From Alphaproteobacteria bacterium (GTDB lineage Bacteria; Pseudomonadota; Alphaproteobacteria; ATCC43930; CGMCC-115725), in assembly GCA_017353855.1 (NCBI GenBank), contig JAFMSA010000271.1:1-6134 (forward strand): DNA of 6,134 nucleotides, in the 5' to 3' direction. The notes below the pieces were generated by a model. The model was not told the origin of the DNA and ran no database searches. It saw nothing but the letters and a program-made list of their open reading frames with translations. The position numbers and the translations under genes were made by a program. Below are positions 4,496-6,134 of this stretch, piece after piece. The stretch's first letter is position 1; every line of letters starts with the position of its first letter.

Positions 4496-6134
4496 CAGAC
4501 CGCCTCCTCCAGCACTTCATCGACATGGACCGGCAGCACCAACCGGAAGGTCGAGCCCTGCCCGAGAATGGATTCGACGGAAATCGCCCCGCCCTGCATC
4601 TCGACCATGCGCTTCGAGATCGCCAAACCCAGCCCGGTGCCGCCCTTCTTGCGGGTATTGGTGTTGTCGATCTGCTGGAACTCGCCGAAGATGCGCTCCC
4701 GATCCGACTCGGCGATGCCGGGCCCGGTATCGCGCACAGTGAGTGCGAACTGGCCGTTCTCCGCGGTACCGCGGATCTCGACTTCGCCTTCGTCGGTGAA
4801 TTTGATCGCATTGCCCACGAGATTTAGGAGCACTTGAGAGACCCGGCGGGCATCGCCATGCGCGGTCGGCATGTCGCTCTGCACAACGGCCGTGAACTTC
4901 AAGCCCTTCGAGGTGGCGAGCGGCTCGGTCGCGGTGACGACCGACTTTACGACCTCCGGCAGGCTGTAATCCTCGAGGGCCAGGGTCAACTGGCCGGCCT
5001 CGATCTTGGCCAGATCAAGCACGTCATTGATGAGCGCCAGCAGGTGCCTGCCATTGTTCTGGATGCGCTTAAGCACGCCTTGCGGCCGCTCCGGCAGGAC
5101 ACCATAGATGCCGTCGACGAGCAATTCGGCGTAACCGAGGATCGCGTTCAGTGGCGTGCGCAGTTCATGGCTCATATTGGCAAGGAATTGCGACTTGTGC
5201 TGACTGGCGAGCGCCAACTGCTCGCTCTTGTCGGCGATCTCACGGAACAGCCGCGCATTCTGGATCGCCAATACCGACTGGCTCGCGAGCGTCTGCATCA
5301 GCCGCACCGTCTCCGACGGAAACTCGCCGGTGGCGCGCCGCTGCAAGACCAATGCCCCCAGGAGGCGCTGCGGGCCGACGAGCGGCACGATCAGCACACT
5401 TCGCAAGCCGGTGGCCACGGCAGCGTCACGCAGCGGTGCGCTCGGCCGGTTGATGAGATCGGGTATTTGGAACGGGGCTTGGTGCGCCGCCGCCTCACCC
5501 AGCGCGGTCTCTGCTTCCGCTACGTTCAGCTGGCGCACCGCGCGCGAGAGCGCTTCATCCCAGCCCACCGCCTCGACGAGCCGGAAGGCGCGCCCGGCCT
5601 GGCTGTAGCGGAAAATCGCCCCGGCATCGGCTCCGGTCAGGCCGACCGAGCGTGTCAGAATCGTTGATAGGACCGCCCGCAAATCGAGCGTCGAGCTGAT
5701 CGCCTGTCCGACCTCGCTGAGCATCTTCAGCTCATCGACCGATCGCCCGAGATCGGCCGTGCGTGCGCGCAGCTCGCCCAACAGCCGCGCGTTCTCCATC
5801 GCGATGACCGCTTGCGCGGCGAAGTTCTGCACCAGAGAGATCTGCTTCTCGGAGAACGGCCGCACCTCCTGGCGATAAACGACAAAGGCGCCCAGCAGTG
5901 CGCCATCCTTGATCAATGGAACCGCCATCAAAGTGCGGATCCCGGCCAGTTCGACTGAAGCGACACTCAGTGGATCGCGTAGGCGAAAGCTATTCCGCTC
6001 CAGAACATCGGTCAGATGGATAACCCGCTTCTCGCGAATCATGTCTCCCAGGCCGGTTTCGGCGTTCGGGCGGAGCGGCTCGCGCGTTAGAAATTCGCGG
6101 AACGGCTCAGGTGTGCCGTGCCATGCAGCGGCCG
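4495..6134 (-). CDS. GAF-GAF sensor histidine kinase (5' end beyond window)
   Basis: Cytosolic sensor kinase that autophosphorylates a histidine and passes the phosphate to response regulators. The frame stays open to the window edge: 30 codons before the first in-window ATG (6040-6042) are free of stops and read like the middle of a GAF domain (AAWHGTPEPF, then NAETGLGD), so the true start lies outside. Counting from the Met at 6042: rest of GAF1 to about 85, a helical linker (86-118), GAF2 about 119-264, and HisKA about 281-349 with the H-box SHELRTPLN and phospho-acceptor His292. The HATPase_c domain is about 393-505, with N-box Asn407/Asn411, G1 DTGPGI (438-443), F-box FGEFQQ and G2 GGTGLGL (467-473). 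All catalytic boxes are intact. No membrane segment or receiver domain is seen in the visible part, so phosphate must go to separate regulators, most simply the next two genes. The signal sensed by the GAF domains cannot be told. Confidence 0.95.
   Translation of the reverse strand, partial: AAAWHGTPEPFREFLTREPLRPNAETGLGDMIREKRVIHLTDVLERNSFRLRDPLSVASVELAGIRTLMAVPLIKDGALLGAFVVYRQEVRPFSEKQISLVQNFAAQAVIAMENARLLGELRARTADLGRSVDELKMLSEVGQAISSTLDLRAVLSTILTRSVGLTGADAGAIFRYSQAGRAFRLVEAVGWDEALSRAVRQLNVAEAETALGEAAAHQAPFQIPDLINRPSAPLRDAAVATGLRSVLIVPLVGPQRLLGALVLQRRATGEFPSETVRLMQTLASQSVLAIQNARLFREIADKSEQLALASQHKSQFLANMSHELRTPLNAILGYAELLVDGIYGVLPERPQGVLKRIQNNGRHLLALINDVLDLAKIEAGQLTLALEDYSLPEVVKSVVTATEPLATSKGLKFTAVVQSDMPTAHGDARRVSQVLLNLVGNAIKFTDEGEVEIRGTAENGQFALTVRDTGPGIAESDRERIFGEFQQIDNTNTRKKGGTGLGLAISKRMVEMQGGAISVESILGQGSTFRLVLPVHVDEVLEEAV
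4503..4508 (-). promoter_or_regulatory. Shine-Dalgarno for the DivK-like regulator
   Basis: Reads AGGAGG on the minus strand, seven bases before the ATG at 4495. It lies inside the last codons of the kinase gene, supporting this start and coupled translation. Confidence 0.7.

Noticed and set aside
4834..5667. 277-codon plus-strand open frame
   Set aside because: It is antisense to the histidine kinase, whose catalytic boxes are unmistakable. Long antisense frames are expected in high-GC coding DNA.

Overview
The window looks like a piece of an alphaproteobacterial chromosome, probably Rhizobiales (Bradyrhizobium/Rhodopseudomonas/Methylobacterium-like). The basis is high GC, the multi-GAF histidine kinase style, a DivK-like receiver, and a receiver-cyclase of a type I recall from that group. 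I could run no database search, so the taxonomy is inference.

Right half (2972-6134, minus strand): a compact and apparently intact signalling operon, read right to left. (1) A hybrid-free sensor histidine kinase with two GAF domains, cut by the window's right edge. (2) A 124-residue single-domain DivK/CheY-type response regulator whose ATG shares one base with the kinase stop. (3) A 380-residue receiver, coiled coil, class III nucleotide cyclase, starting six bases after the regulator's stop. The natural reading is a cytosolic phosphosignalling module whose output is a cyclic nucleotide, probably cAMP.

Left half (1-2971): no convincing intact gene beyond a stand-alone receiver ORF. It holds at least three decayed protein genes, all on the minus strand. 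From right to left they are: a small lipoprotein-like gene (about 1208-1815); an OmpR/ChvI-type response regulator whose receiver (810-1190) is open but whose DNA-binding domain is scattered over different frames (515-787); and the C-terminal part of an outer-membrane-type protein (158-513) readable only by switching among three frames. This is a patch of gene decay downstream of a live operon.

Between them, 1816-2971 is a 1.15-kb stretch without a confident gene. It holds one weak small-ORF candidate (1874-2086), an AT-rich island with a promoter-like sequence, a very GC-rich block open on both strands, a perfect 13-bp palindrome and an unexplained 33-codon open segment. The octamer palindrome GCTATAGC occurs three times in the window, each time at or near a gene boundary. 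I see no tRNA, rRNA, CRISPR array or clear insertion sequence. I did not find a convincing new system; the most distinctive items are the three-gene relay ending in a cyclase and the neighbouring cluster of multiply frameshifted genes.
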